Of a stretch of 33,687 bases of DNA, positions 1 to 8,587 are shown piece by piece. The stretch's first letter is position 1, and every line of letters begins with the position of its first letter. The translations under genes and the position numbers were made by a program. The stretch is taken from the NCBI GenBank assembly GCA_903894145.1, contig CAITPB010000073.1:1-33687 (forward strand). Direction: 5' to 3'. The stretch is from Candidatus Firestoneibacteriota bacterium. Lineage in GTDB: Bacteria > Oederibacteriota > D2-FULL-39-29 > CAIOVX01. Below the pieces are notes generated by a model. It ran no database searches and had not been told where the DNA came from. It saw only the letters and a program-made list of their open reading frames with translations.

Positions 1-364
1 GGTTCTCAGTGGTAAGAACTCCGAAAACCACAGGAATGCCGCTTTCCATAGCAGAGGCAGCTACGCCTTTAGAAACTTCCGCCGCTATATACTCGTTGTG
101 GGTTGTGCTTCCTTTGATGATAGCGCCAAGGCAAATAACAGCATCATACTTTTTGCTCTTCGCGAGCTTGCTTGCGAGATAAGGAATCTCAAAAGCGCCG
201 GGAACCCAATACACGCCTATATCTTTGTCGTCGCCGTCGTGCCTCTTTATGGCATCAATTGCGCCATCAAGGAGTTTTCCGGTTATGAACTCGTTGAATC
301 TGCTTACTACTATACCAAATTTGCACCCTTTTGCAATCAATTTCCCTTCATATACTTTTGCCAT
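1..364 (-). CDS. ribH: 6,7-dimethyl-8-ribityllumazine synthase, truncated by window edge (C-terminus missing)
   Basis: Reverse-strand translation [46 protein letters not shown]...[42 protein letters not shown] is typical of RibH; SD-like GGAGG upstream of the ATG; last gene of the rib cluster. Confidence 0.93.
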   Translation of the reverse strand, partial: MAKVYEGKLIAKGCKFGIVVSRFNEFITGKLLDGAIDAIKRHDGDDKDIGVYWVPGAFEIPYLASKLAKSKKYDAVICLGAIIKGSTTHNEYIAAEVSKGVAASAMESGIPVVFGVLTTEN

Positions 365-471
365 ATATTCCTCCTTTAAAAGGTGATTAAAATGATTTGT
401 AAAAAGCGATTACGAAGATTAAATAAGACAGTTTTTGCGCGTCCGCGCATCTGAGCATCCAGATGTTCCAC

Positions 472-519
472 GCCTTTAAGCCTTTAAGCCTCCAACCTTC
501 CAACCATCTAACCCTCTAT
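472..519. repeat. Degenerate 8-bp tandem array, 6 units (plus strand consensus ~CCYTYYAA)
   Basis: Units read directly: gcctttaa gcctttaa gcctccaa ccttccaa ccatctaa ccctctat. Confidence 0.75.
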
Positions 520-531
520 CCACGGCTTTGT

Positions 532-1743
532 TTATATATGCAGAAAGTGTCCCATCTTTTTCTGCTTCGTCCTCAGGTACTTCGCGTTCACCGCATTTGG
601 TTTTATCTCTATGGGAACTCTCTCGACGACTTTCAAACCATAGCCCTCCAACCCTACTATCTTTCTGGGATTATTAGTCAGCAGTCTCAGCCTCTTTATC
701 CCAAGATCACAGAGTATTTGAGCGCCTATTCCGTAGTCGCGCAGGTCCGGTTTAAACCCGAGTTTTACATTTGCTTCGACCGTGTCATAACCTTCGTCCT
801 GCAGGGCATAGGCCTTCAGTTTATTCACCAGCCCGATACCCCTGCCTTCCTGCCGCATATAAACAATAGCCCCGGCCCCTTCTTTTGAGATAACGCGCAT
901 TGCCTCTTCAAGCTGATCGCCGCAATCGCAGCGGTAGCTGCCCAGTATGTCGCCTGTGAGGCATTCTGAATGCATCCTTACCAGCACGCTCTTCTCTTTT
1001 GAAATATCCCCGAGAACAAGAGCAAGCGGGAAATCGTGATCGGCAAGATTCTCATAGGCAATCGCTTTCCAGTTCCCGTATTTGTTTGGGATTACGGTCT
1101 CCACAGCCCGCTTGATGAAGTTTTCGTTCTTGCGCCTGTATTCAATAAGTTCCGCCACAGAGATAATCTTTAACCCGTGCTTTTTCGCATAAGGCACCAA
1201 ATCGCCAAGTCTTGCCATTGTGCCGTCTTCTTTCATGATTTCGCAGATAACTCCGGCCGGATACAAGCCTGCCATTTTTGCAAGATCAACCGAAGCTTCC
1301 GTCTGTCCAGCTCTCTTCAAAACGCCGCCGATATCAGCGCGCAAAGGGAAAATATGTCCGGGCCTGACCAGGTCTGCCGGGTGCGTCTTCTTGCTTACCA
1401 GGTCCAATATCGTCTTTGACCTATCAGCGGCAGAAATACCGGTTGTCGCACCGTGTTTCGCATCTACGGAAACCGAGAAAGCTGTCTGGTGAACTGAGGT
1501 GTTATCGCAGACCATATCCGGGATTTCGAGCTCATCGAGTCTTTTCCCTTCGAGCGGAACGCAGATAAGCCCCCTGCCGTATTTCGCCATGAAATTCACT
1601 TTGTCCGGGGTTATCTTCTCCGCCGCAAGAACCAGATCGCCTTCATTCTCCCGGTCCTCGTCATCTATTACAACGACGAACTTCCCGTTCCGGATGTCAG
1701 CGACTGCTTCGGGAATTGTTGATAGTACTGTTTTCTTTGGCAT
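532..1743 (-). CDS. ribBA: Bifunctional 3,4-dihydroxy-2-butanone-4-phosphate synthase / GTP cyclohydrolase II
   Basis: DHBP synthase motif [21 protein letters not shown] motifs [20 protein letters not shown] and RQEGRGIGL. Confidence 0.97.
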   Translation of the reverse strand: MPKKTVLSTIPEAVADIRNGKFVVVIDDEDRENEGDLVLAAEKITPDKVNFMAKYGRGLICVPLEGKRLDELEIPDMVCDNTSVHQTAFSVSVDAKHGATTGISAADRSKTILDLVSKKTHPADLVRPGHIFPLRADIGGVLKRAGQTEASVDLAKMAGLYPAGVICEIMKEDGTMARLGDLVPYAKKHGLKIISVAELIEYRRKNENFIKRAVETVIPNKYGNWKAIAYENLADHDFPLALVLGDISKEKSVLVRMHSECLTGDILGSYRCDCGDQLEEAMRVISKEGAGAIVYMRQEGRGIGLVNKLKAYALQDEGYDTVEANVKLGFKPDLRDYGIGAQILCDLGIKRLRLLTNNPRKIVGLEGYGLKVVERVPIEIKPNAVNAKYLRTKQKKMGHFLHI

Positions 1744-1762
1744 AGACCGTCCTGTCCTCTAA

Positions 1763-1875
1763 AAGTTTGTAATGTTCATAAGGTTTGTAAGGTTTATAAG
1801 GTAAATACGAACCCTGCTTAACAGACTTTATATACCTTATAAACCTTATGAACTTTGCTTTTACCTTACAAACTT
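1763..1875. repeat. Two inversely oriented degenerate 9-bp tandem arrays (GTTYRTAAG) forming a long imperfect inverted repeat
   Basis: Left arm GTTTGTAAT GTTCATAAG GTTTGTAAG GTTTATAAG GTAAATACG (1765-1809); right arm CTTATAAAC CTTATGAAC (1836-1853) and CTTACAAAC (1865-1873) is the reverse complement type. Confidence 0.8.
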
Positions 1876-2526
1876 TTATAAAAGAAACCCATTCTCTTTT
1901 AAAAACTTTTCGTCGATTTCCTTCTTATTTCCCTTCGCCTTAAGAACATATTTTGCGAGCATATCGGTTTCAATATTTACTATATCGCCTTCCTTCAGCG
2001 AAATAAGCGTTGTTTCTTTTAATGTATGGGGGATGATGTTCAAAACAATCGCGTCAGATTTAAGCTCCATTATGGTGAGGCTGACCCCATTGACCGCAAC
2101 AGACCCTTTATGAACCATATAGGCGAGCAGCTCGTCCGCCACGGCTATCTCTATTGCCGCCGCCGATGAGTTCTTTGACAGGCTCCGGATTCTTCCTGTT
2201 CCGTCTACATGCCCTTGAACAAAATGCCCGTCAAACCTGCCGTCAGCCCGCATCGCTCTTTCCAGATTTACCGCGCTGCCGCGCGTCAAAAGGCCAAGGT
2301 TGGTCGACGCGAGAGTCGCCTTTGTCGCTTCAACAGTAAATTCCCCGGCGCAAAACGCGACGGCTGTAAGACAGGCTCCGTTTACTGCAATGCTCTTACC
2401 TAATGCAATATCCGAGCTTATAAGAGGCGCTGTTATTTCAATGAGGATATTATCCCCGGAACTTTTTACGCCCGCCACGCGGCCTATTTCTTCAATTATC
2501 CCCGTAAACACATGCCCTCCGTTCAA
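1876..2526 (-). CDS. ribE: Riboflavin synthase alpha chain (start codon uncertain: TTG 2526 or GTG 2511)
   Basis: VFTGIIEEIGRV N-terminus and internally repeated lumazine-binding fold (GKSIAVNGACLTA / KGSVAVNGVSLTI). Confidence 0.96.
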   Translation of the reverse strand: MNGGHVFTGIIEEIGRVAGVKSSGDNILIEITAPLISSDIALGKSIAVNGACLTAVAFCAGEFTVEATKATLASTNLGLLTRGSAVNLERAMRADGRFDGHFVQGHVDGTGRIRSLSKNSSAAAIEIAVADELLAYMVHKGSVAVNGVSLTIMELKSDAIVLNIIPHTLKETTLISLKEGDIVNIETDMLAKYVLKAKGNKKEIDEKFLKENGFLL

Positions 2527-3614
2527 ATCCCTCCGAAAAGGTCCCCTTCAACCAGAATATCTTCTCCTGACACGGAATATTTCACGTTTCTCATTTTTAG
2601 GGAATCTTTCATAAACCTTATCCCGAGATCTCCCGTAAGCCCCAAACCCCTGCCGCAAAACTTTGGAGCGATAAACAAGACAACTTTGTCGGCAAGCTTT
2701 TCTCTCAGCAAGCTTGTAATGACACCGCTCCCGCCCTCCGCGAGGACCGAGGAGATGCCGTAGGCGGGAAGTTTGCGCAAAAGATCCCTCAGATCAAGCA
2801 TCCCGCCTTTAAGCTTCACCGTGATTATTATCACGCCTTTATTCCTGAAGGCGATCTTCTTTCTTTCTCCGGCTTTACCGGAAACTGCTATTATTGTACC
2901 TTCCCCCGCAAGTTTCGCGGAAAGCGGCGTCTTAAGCTTTGGGTCGAGAACCAGCCTTAGCGGATCTCTGCCCTTGACCAGGCGGACCGAGAGTTTAGGG
3001 TCATCCGCCAAAACAGTATTGACTCCGACCATAACGGCGTCATAGCGGGCCCGCATGCCGTGTACCCTCCGGCGGCTCTCTCTGCAGGATATCCATTTCG
3101 AATCCCCGGAGTAAGTCGCTATATTCCCGTCCAGCGTTACCGCGGCTTTCACCGTGACAAGAGGACGGCCCTGCGAAACGCATTTCATATAGGGCTCGTT
3201 AATCTTTTCGCACTCTATTCCCTGCTCTGCCTCTTCCACTTTTATTCCGCTTTTTTTCAGGAAAGCTATACCCTTTCCCGATACCTTCGGGTTGGGGTCC
3301 CTCATGCCGATTACTACTTTCTTTATGCCTGCCTCAACCAGCCTCTTTGCGCAGGAACCGGTCTTCTTTCCCGGAAACCAAACGCAAGGTTCGAGCGTGA
3401 CATAGGCAGCCGCTCCACGCGCTTTTTTTCCGGCCTTCCTTAGCGCCATCGCCTCGGCGTGTTCCCTGCCGAAAGCCGCGTGAAACCCCCTGGCGATTAT
3501 CCTTCCTGATTTGACAAGAACGCATCCGACAAGAGGATTTGTTTTGGTCAGGCCTTCGCCCCGGAGCGCTTCACGGATTGCAATCTCTATGTACCGGCTT
3601 TGCAGTTTCCTCAT
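2523..3614 (-). CDS. ribD: Bifunctional diaminohydroxyphosphoribosylaminopyrimidine deaminase / 5-amino-6-(5-phosphoribosylamino)uracil reductase
   Basis: Deaminase HAEAMAL and LEPC motifs; reductase region TLDGNIATYSGDSKWIS...DAVMVGVNTVLADDPKLSVR; first gene after the FMN riboswitch. Confidence 0.95.
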   Translation of the reverse strand: MRKLQSRYIEIAIREALRGEGLTKTNPLVGCVLVKSGRIIARGFHAAFGREHAEAMALRKAGKKARGAAAYVTLEPCVWFPGKKTGSCAKRLVEAGIKKVVIGMRDPNPKVSGKGIAFLKKSGIKVEEAEQGIECEKINEPYMKCVSQGRPLVTVKAAVTLDGNIATYSGDSKWISCRESRRRVHGMRARYDAVMVGVNTVLADDPKLSVRLVKGRDPLRLVLDPKLKTPLSAKLAGEGTIIAVSGKAGERKKIAFRNKGVIIITVKLKGGMLDLRDLLRKLPAYGISSVLAEGGSGVITSLLREKLADKVVLFIAPKFCGRGLGLTGDLGIRFMKDSLKMRNVKYSVSGEDILVEGDLFGGI

Positions 3615-3626
3615 TGTTTGTCCGCC

Positions 3627-3660
3627 AAAAAAAATGCCTTGCTCTTTTCAGGGCAAGGCA
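3627..3660 (-). terminator. Intrinsic terminator of the FMN riboswitch expression platform
   Basis: Minus strand TGCCTTGC-CCTGAAAAGA-GCAAGGCA followed by TTTTTTTT. Confidence 0.9.
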
Positions 3661-3671
3661 TAAAAGTTAAA

Positions 3672-3790
3672 AAAAACCCTCTTCTATCCGGACTTTAACC
3701 GTCGGCACCGGAGTTTCACCGGTTCAGTCCGTCACAGTGACGGAGTAGCGGGCTTTACCGCCGGTAGGGAATCGCACCCTGCCCTGAAGG
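3672..3790 (-). ncRNA. FMN riboswitch (RFN element) aptamer upstream of ribD
   Basis: Minus strand CCTTCAGGGCAGGGTGCGATTCCCTACCGGCGGTAAAGCCCGC...GGACTGAACCGGTGAAACTCCGGTGCCGACGGTTAAAGTCCGGATAGAAGAGGG matches the conserved RFN core. Confidence 0.97.
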
Positions 3791-3797
3791 TATATAT

Positions 3798-3826
3798 ATT
3801 ATATACTCTAAAATCCCGGAAGTCAA
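3798..3826 (-). promoter_or_regulatory. Sigma70-type promoter for rib operon (TTGACT-17-TATAAT)
   Basis: Minus strand -35 TTGACT (3821-3826), 17-bp spacer, -10 TATAAT (3798-3803), just upstream of the aptamer. Confidence 0.88.
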
Positions 3827-3842
3827 GACGCGCAGGCCTTCT

Positions 3843-5480
3843 TTAATTTCTTGGGCCATAAACCGGCAATGGCAGCCCCTTTTCAATTGCGCCCATATCC
3901 GGAGCCTTCCCCGCAAAACCATCGGTAATGTTCGCTATTTCTACGCCGGCGTCTATGGCAGGACATCCGTCTTTGAGTTCAAACATCGGCGCCGGGGATA
4001 TCACGGCGGGAGGCGTGGCTATATTCCAATCAGCGGCAAAAAGGCTCTCTTTCTTCACGACTATCCCGTGCTTTTCCTGGTCAATATCTTCAAAATAGTC
4101 GCCGGCAGAGACCGGCATTTTGCTTATAAAACAGTCGTAGTCAAGATCGTATCCCTGGTTTATAGGACCTATGTCGTGATAATCAAGCGGCCCCGCCCAG
4201 CAGGAGTAAATATTATTTCTGGAATAGACATGGTTGAGGAGCGAACCTTTTGTGTTGTTCAGGAAAGTATTGTTAATAAAAATAGCACCGTTTGAAAGAT
4301 ACCTGTCTTTGAAATAATTCTCCCGAAAGCCGGCTATCTGGTTCTTTATAAAATAGGCCGGCCCTCCCAGGTATGGCTGGAAACTCATTCCATTGTGAAG
4401 ACAGGAATAGAGCCTATTGTTGAAGATCCTGATATTTGGACCGCCATCGTCGGTCTCAAAAGCGTCATCTGAATTGTTAAAACTGTCATTGCCGAAAACA
4501 TCGCTGTTAGGGGTCTCTATGGACAGCGCGTCCCCGACGCGCGTAATCCTGTTGTAACAGATGACCTGTCCTATCCCGGCATGAGATTCAATTCCTTCTC
4601 CGTCAATACTGCCTTCGGCTGGGATATTGTCTCCTGAGATAAAATTATCCGCTATGTAATTCTCGCTGGATTGAATTTCTATTGAGTAATGGCTGTCAAG
4701 TATCTTGCAGTGCATAATCGCGGTCCTGTCAGCGCCGGGACTCATAACGAGCGCGAACGGGAAGCCTTTAACAGTTATGCCGCAGAACATTGCTCCGGGA
4801 ACGCAGAAATTCACGCCCCTTTCTATCTCTTCGGAACCGCGTTTCATCGAGCCTTCTATTATTACCTCTCCGTCGCCGGCGGCCATAATCGTAACCGGGG
4901 CAAGGACTTTAAAGTTTCCGTCGTATACGCCCGCGTGAACCAGAAGCACTTCCCCGTCTTTCGCGGCAAGTACGGCCTTCCTCAGCGCACCCCGGGCAAC
5001 AGGTTTGACCTCGGTTACCTTTGCGAACTTCAGGTCAGGCAGGACAGGATAAACCCTGGTCTTCACCGCGAGGAGTTCCTGGGCTTCCCCGCCGTCAGGG
5101 TCTTTCAGCGATAATCTTACTTCATACTCCGTGCCTTCTTTCAGGTTAAAGATGGAACCGGCTAAATAGTTCAGTTTCCAATGTTCTATAACATAGCCGC
5201 TCATGTGGTTCTTCCAGCCGACGGCTGTTGCCATAGAACTTTTGTCGGGAGTGACCGCGCCCGCCCGGAAAAGGTCCATCGCTTTCTTCCATTCAGCCGC
5301 GCCTTTCTCCCTGAACTCAACCTTGCAGGCAGCGTTGTTGTTGCTGTCTCCTTCAATATTCCACTGAATGCCGGCGCACTGCATCGTTGCGTATACGGAA
5401 GGCTTTTCCTTTATTATGGTTTCGTTGCCGGCGGACAGCAACGACGAAATGAAGACCAACAGGATTACCAGTTTTTTCAT
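3843..5480 (-). CDS. Secreted protein with fibronectin-like N-terminal region and right-handed parallel beta-helix
   Basis: Signal peptide MKKLVILLVFISSLLSAG; repeated beta-helix-like segments (ENYIADNFISGDNIP, NSDVFGNDSFNNSDDAFETDDGGPNIRIFNNRLY); DMGAIEKG C-terminus. Confidence 0.8.
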   Translation of the reverse strand: MKKLVILLVFISSLLSAGNETIIKEKPSVYATMQCAGIQWNIEGDSNNNAACKVEFREKGAAEWKKAMDLFRAGAVTPDKSSMATAVGWKNHMSGYVIEHWKLNYLAGSIFNLKEGTEYEVRLSLKDPDGGEAQELLAVKTRVYPVLPDLKFAKVTEVKPVARGALRKAVLAAKDGEVLLVHAGVYDGNFKVLAPVTIMAAGDGEVIIEGSMKRGSEEIERGVNFCVPGAMFCGITVKGFPFALVMSPGADRTAIMHCKILDSHYSIEIQSSENYIADNFISGDNIPAEGSIDGEGIESHAGIGQVICYNRITRVGDALSIETPNSDVFGNDSFNNSDDAFETDDGGPNIRIFNNRLYSCLHNGMSFQPYLGGPAYFIKNQIAGFRENYFKDRYLSNGAIFINNTFLNNTKGSLLNHVYSRNNIYSCWAGPLDYHDIGPINQGYDLDYDCFISKMPVSAGDYFEDIDQEKHGIVVKKESLFAADWNIATPPAVISPAPMFELKDGCPAIDAGVEIANITDGFAGKAPDMGAIEKGLPLPVYGPRN

Positions 5481-5503
5481 TATTCCTCCGGAGAAAGGCC
5501 GTT

Positions 5504-6418
5504 CTACAAGGAAACTCTGCCCCTTATCACAGAAACAGAGTCAAAAGAATTGTCTTCAAAGTATTTATTCAATCCTTTGATGATTTTGAAAGGAGTTAGG
5601 GGATCGTAAAAAGAGGCTGTTCCGACGGCAACCGCGGACGCGCCGGCAAACAGGTACTCAACGGCGTCTTCTGCTGAAGCGATCCCGCCCATGCCTATAA
5701 TCGGAATTTTTACCGCCGAGAAGGCTTCATATACGGCCCTTATTCCCACGGGTTTTATGGCCGGCCCGGAAAGTCCTCCGATTACGTTTGCGAGTTTCGG
5801 CTTTCCCGTCTTTATGTCAATTGCCATTCCCCGAAGCGTGTTGATGAGAGACAAGCCGTCGGCGCCGGCCCTCGCCGCAGCCCTTGCCGTTTCTTTGAAG
5901 TCGCTTACTTCCGCGGAAAGTTTTACAAATACCGGCACCCTGCTCTTTCTCTTCACGGCTTTGGTTATGGCGTAGACATCCCCTAGGTCCTGGCAGAATA
6001 GCCCCGAATTTTTGTGTTTCACATTAGGGCAGGAAATATTAACTTCGAGAGCGGAGACGCCTTTAGCTTTTCCGAGCAGCCGCGCAAGCTCCGCGTATTC
6101 TTCTTTTGAGTTGCCCGCGATGTTAACGAAAACCGGCAGGTCAAACTGCCGGAGGAACGGGAGCTTCTCGTTTATAACCGCTTCCACTCCGGGATTTTGC
6201 AGGCCAATGGAGTTTAGCATTCCGTAGGGAGTTTCCGCGGCTCTCGGCGGCTTATTCCCGGCGCGCGGTTTGAGCGTCGTTCCTTTTACAATTATGCCGC
6301 CCAGCAAATTCAGGTCAAAGACGCGCGAGAACTCCTCTCCGAACCCGCAGGTTCCCGAGGCAAGCATCACCGGGTTTTTCATTTTTATGCCGGCTATTTT
6401 TACGCTTAAGTCCGCCAA
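5504..6418 (-). CDS. pyrD: Dihydroorotate dehydrogenase catalytic subunit (PyrD type 1B)
   Basis: MKNPVMLASGTCGFGEEFS, ALEVNISCPNVKHKNSG, IIGMGGIASAEDAVEYLFAGASAVAVGT. Confidence 0.95.
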   Translation of the reverse strand: MADLSVKIAGIKMKNPVMLASGTCGFGEEFSRVFDLNLLGGIIVKGTTLKPRAGNKPPRAAETPYGMLNSIGLQNPGVEAVINEKLPFLRQFDLPVFVNIAGNSKEEYAELARLLGKAKGVSALEVNISCPNVKHKNSGLFCQDLGDVYAITKAVKRKSRVPVFVKLSAEVSDFKETARAAARAGADGLSLINTLRGMAIDIKTGKPKLANVIGGLSGPAIKPVGIRAVYEAFSAVKIPIIGMGGIASAEDAVEYLFAGASAVAVGTASFYDPLTPFKIIKGLNKYFEDNSFDSVSVIRGRVSL

Positions 6419-7200
6419 ACTATCTCCCTTGAATCAAACACCGGCCCGTCGGCGCAAATGCGCTTGTAGCCCGTGCCCATGCCTTCTTTTACGGAGCAGA
6501 CACAGGACAGGCAAACACCTATGCCGCAGGCCATCATGGATTCCATTGAGACCTGGCATTCTATCCCGTGTTTTTCAGAGACTTGCGCAACTGCCTTAAG
6601 CATCGGGACCGGCCCGCAGGCATACACCGCGGAGGTCCCGCAGGAAAGTCCCGCGCAGGCCTTATCCAACTGTCCCGTCACCAGGCCTTTAAATCCCCGG
6701 CTTCCGTCTTCGGTGGTTATTTTGGGGGATTTGAAACCTTCTTTATACAGAAGTTTTTTATTCTTCGCGCCTATTATGACCGTTGTATTAATTTTCCGGC
6801 GTTTTAGTTCCCGGTATAAGAATGCCACAGGAGAAACACCGTACCCTCCGGCTACGAGAACAGCGTGCCTAAGGCCTTCCCTGACCGTAAAGCCGTTGCC
6901 GAGAGGCCCGAGAACGCTAATTATCTCGCCCTTCTTTTTCTTTGAGAGAATTTCAGTGCCCTTGCCCGCCGCTTTGAAGAGAATCTCAACACACCCTTTC
7001 CCGGCGGAGAATATTCCCATCGGCCGGCGGATAAGAGGCATGCCTGAAGCATTCACCTTAAGGCTGATGAATTGGCCCGGTTTCGCTGTCCGGGCTATTA
7101 CGGGAGCCGCAAGCTTCATCCTAAAGTATCCTCCGTCAGTCTCTTTTACAGAAAGAATAACGGCGTCAGAAACATTTATGTTAAATTTTTGCTTTTTCAC
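6406..7200 (-). CDS. pyrK: Dihydroorotate dehydrogenase electron transfer subunit
   Basis: FAD/NAD domains (PGQFISLKV..PLIRRPMGIFS, VAGGYGVSPVAFLYREL) and C-terminal Cys cluster MACGIGVCLSCVC; overlaps pyrD. Confidence 0.94.
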   Translation of the reverse strand: MKKQKFNINVSDAVILSVKETDGGYFRMKLAAPVIARTAKPGQFISLKVNASGMPLIRRPMGIFSAGKGCVEILFKAAGKGTEILSKKKKGEIISVLGPLGNGFTVREGLRHAVLVAGGYGVSPVAFLYRELKRRKINTTVIIGAKNKKLLYKEGFKSPKITTEDGSRGFKGLVTGQLDKACAGLSCGTSAVYACGPVPMLKAVAQVSEKHGIECQVSMESMMACGIGVCLSCVCSVKEGMGTGYKRICADGPVFDSREIVWRT

Positions 7201-8575
7201 CGAGTTTAGGCACCTTAACCTTTAATTTTAACTTCTTTCTCAGGAAGCTGCCGAATTTTAGCGCGGAGCTTTCTTCCCCGTGCACCACAAAAACCTTGGG
7301 TTTCTTGCTCTTGAAGTTTGAAACCCAGCTTAAGAGCCCTTTGCGGTCGGCGTGGCCCGAAAAACCTCCCAGCGTGTATATTTTCGCGTTTACGGCTATC
7401 TCTTCTCCAAAAATCTTTACCGTCTTATTCCCTTTGATTATGGCGTCGCCGAGCGTTCCTCTGGCCTGAAATCCGGTAAAAACAATGTTACATTCTTTTC
7501 TCCAGAGGTTGTGCTTGAGGTGATGTTTAATACGTCCGGCTTCGCACATCCCGCTCGCTGATATTATTATGGCCCCGCTTTTCACTTCGTTCAAGGCCTT
7601 TGAATCGTCGGCTCTCTTCGCGAATATCAGGCTGGGAAAATCGAACGGTTCCATGCCTTTCTTCATCCTGTTTTTTGTCGTCCTGTCAAAAAAGCCCGTG
7701 TTCGCCCTGAAAATCTCTGTGGCGGCAATGGCCAGGGGCGAATCAACGTAAACCGTAAAACCTTCAAGTTTCTTCTTGTCATAGAGCATGCGGAGCTCAT
7801 AAATAATCTCCTGCGTCCTTTCAATCGCGAAGGCCGGGATTATTATATTTCCGCCGGTATTTTTGGTTTTCTTTATTATGCCTGCGAACTCCTTCACAGT
7901 CTCCTGCCTTGACTTGTGAAGCCGGTCGCCGTAGGTTGACTCCACTACAAGGTAGTCCGTGTCTTTTAGCTTGGTTGGGTCGCTGAGTATCTCCTGTCTT
8001 TCATTCCCGACATCCCCCGAGAAAACCACCCTTTTGTTCCTGCCCTTTTCGGCGTAGCTTATCTCCACTATGGCAGAACCCAGGATATGCCCGGCATCCA
8101 CAAACCTTACCTTGAAACCGTTAACCGGAAACGCTTTGTTGTACTCGCGCGTCTCAAAATATTTCATGCATTCTTCGGCATCGGGAACAGTGTACACCGG
8201 ATCAAGCGGTTCTTTGCCGGCGCGCACTCTTTTGCGGTTCCGCCATTCAAGTTCTATGCTTTCCACATGGGCCGCGTCAATAAACATTATTTTACAAAGT
8301 TCCATAGTGGGTTTTGTGCAAAGTATCTTGCCCCTAAAACCTTTCTTGACCAGCCTTGGGACCAGCCCCGAATGGTCAATATGCGCATGGGTCAGTATCA
8401 GGTAATTGATTTCCGACGGGTCAAAAGCGAAATCCTGATAATTCATTTCTGTCAGGTCTTTAGTCCCCTGAAACATCCCGCAGTCCACCATAATCTTGTG
8501 CTTACCGTCTGATATAAGATACTTTGAACCGGTTACGGTCCTCGCGGCGCCGAGAAAAGATATTTCTATGGACAT
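7181..8575 (-). CDS. MBL-fold/beta-CASP ribonuclease-like protein
   Basis: LTHAHIDHSGLVPRLVKKGFRG, VFSGDVGN, IIISASGMCEAGRIKHHLKHNL, GFSGHADRKGLLSW, VHGEES. Confidence 0.92.
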   Translation of the reverse strand: MSIEISFLGAARTVTGSKYLISDGKHKIMVDCGMFQGTKDLTEMNYQDFAFDPSEINYLILTHAHIDHSGLVPRLVKKGFRGKILCTKPTMELCKIMFIDAAHVESIELEWRNRKRVRAGKEPLDPVYTVPDAEECMKYFETREYNKAFPVNGFKVRFVDAGHILGSAIVEISYAEKGRNKRVVFSGDVGNERQEILSDPTKLKDTDYLVVESTYGDRLHKSRQETVKEFAGIIKKTKNTGGNIIIPAFAIERTQEIIYELRMLYDKKKLEGFTVYVDSPLAIAATEIFRANTGFFDRTTKNRMKKGMEPFDFPSLIFAKRADDSKALNEVKSGAIIISASGMCEAGRIKHHLKHNLWRKECNIVFTGFQARGTLGDAIIKGNKTVKIFGEEIAVNAKIYTLGGFSGHADRKGLLSWVSNFKSKKPKVFVVHGEESSALKFGSFLRKKLKLKVKVPKLGEKAKI

Positions 8576-8587
8576 TGACCCTCCGGA

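Noticed and set aside
436-449. tgcgcg-tc-cgcgca palindrome as a terminator
   Set aside because: Loop would be 2 nt and no T-run follows in the minus direction; likely chance or a minor cruciform.
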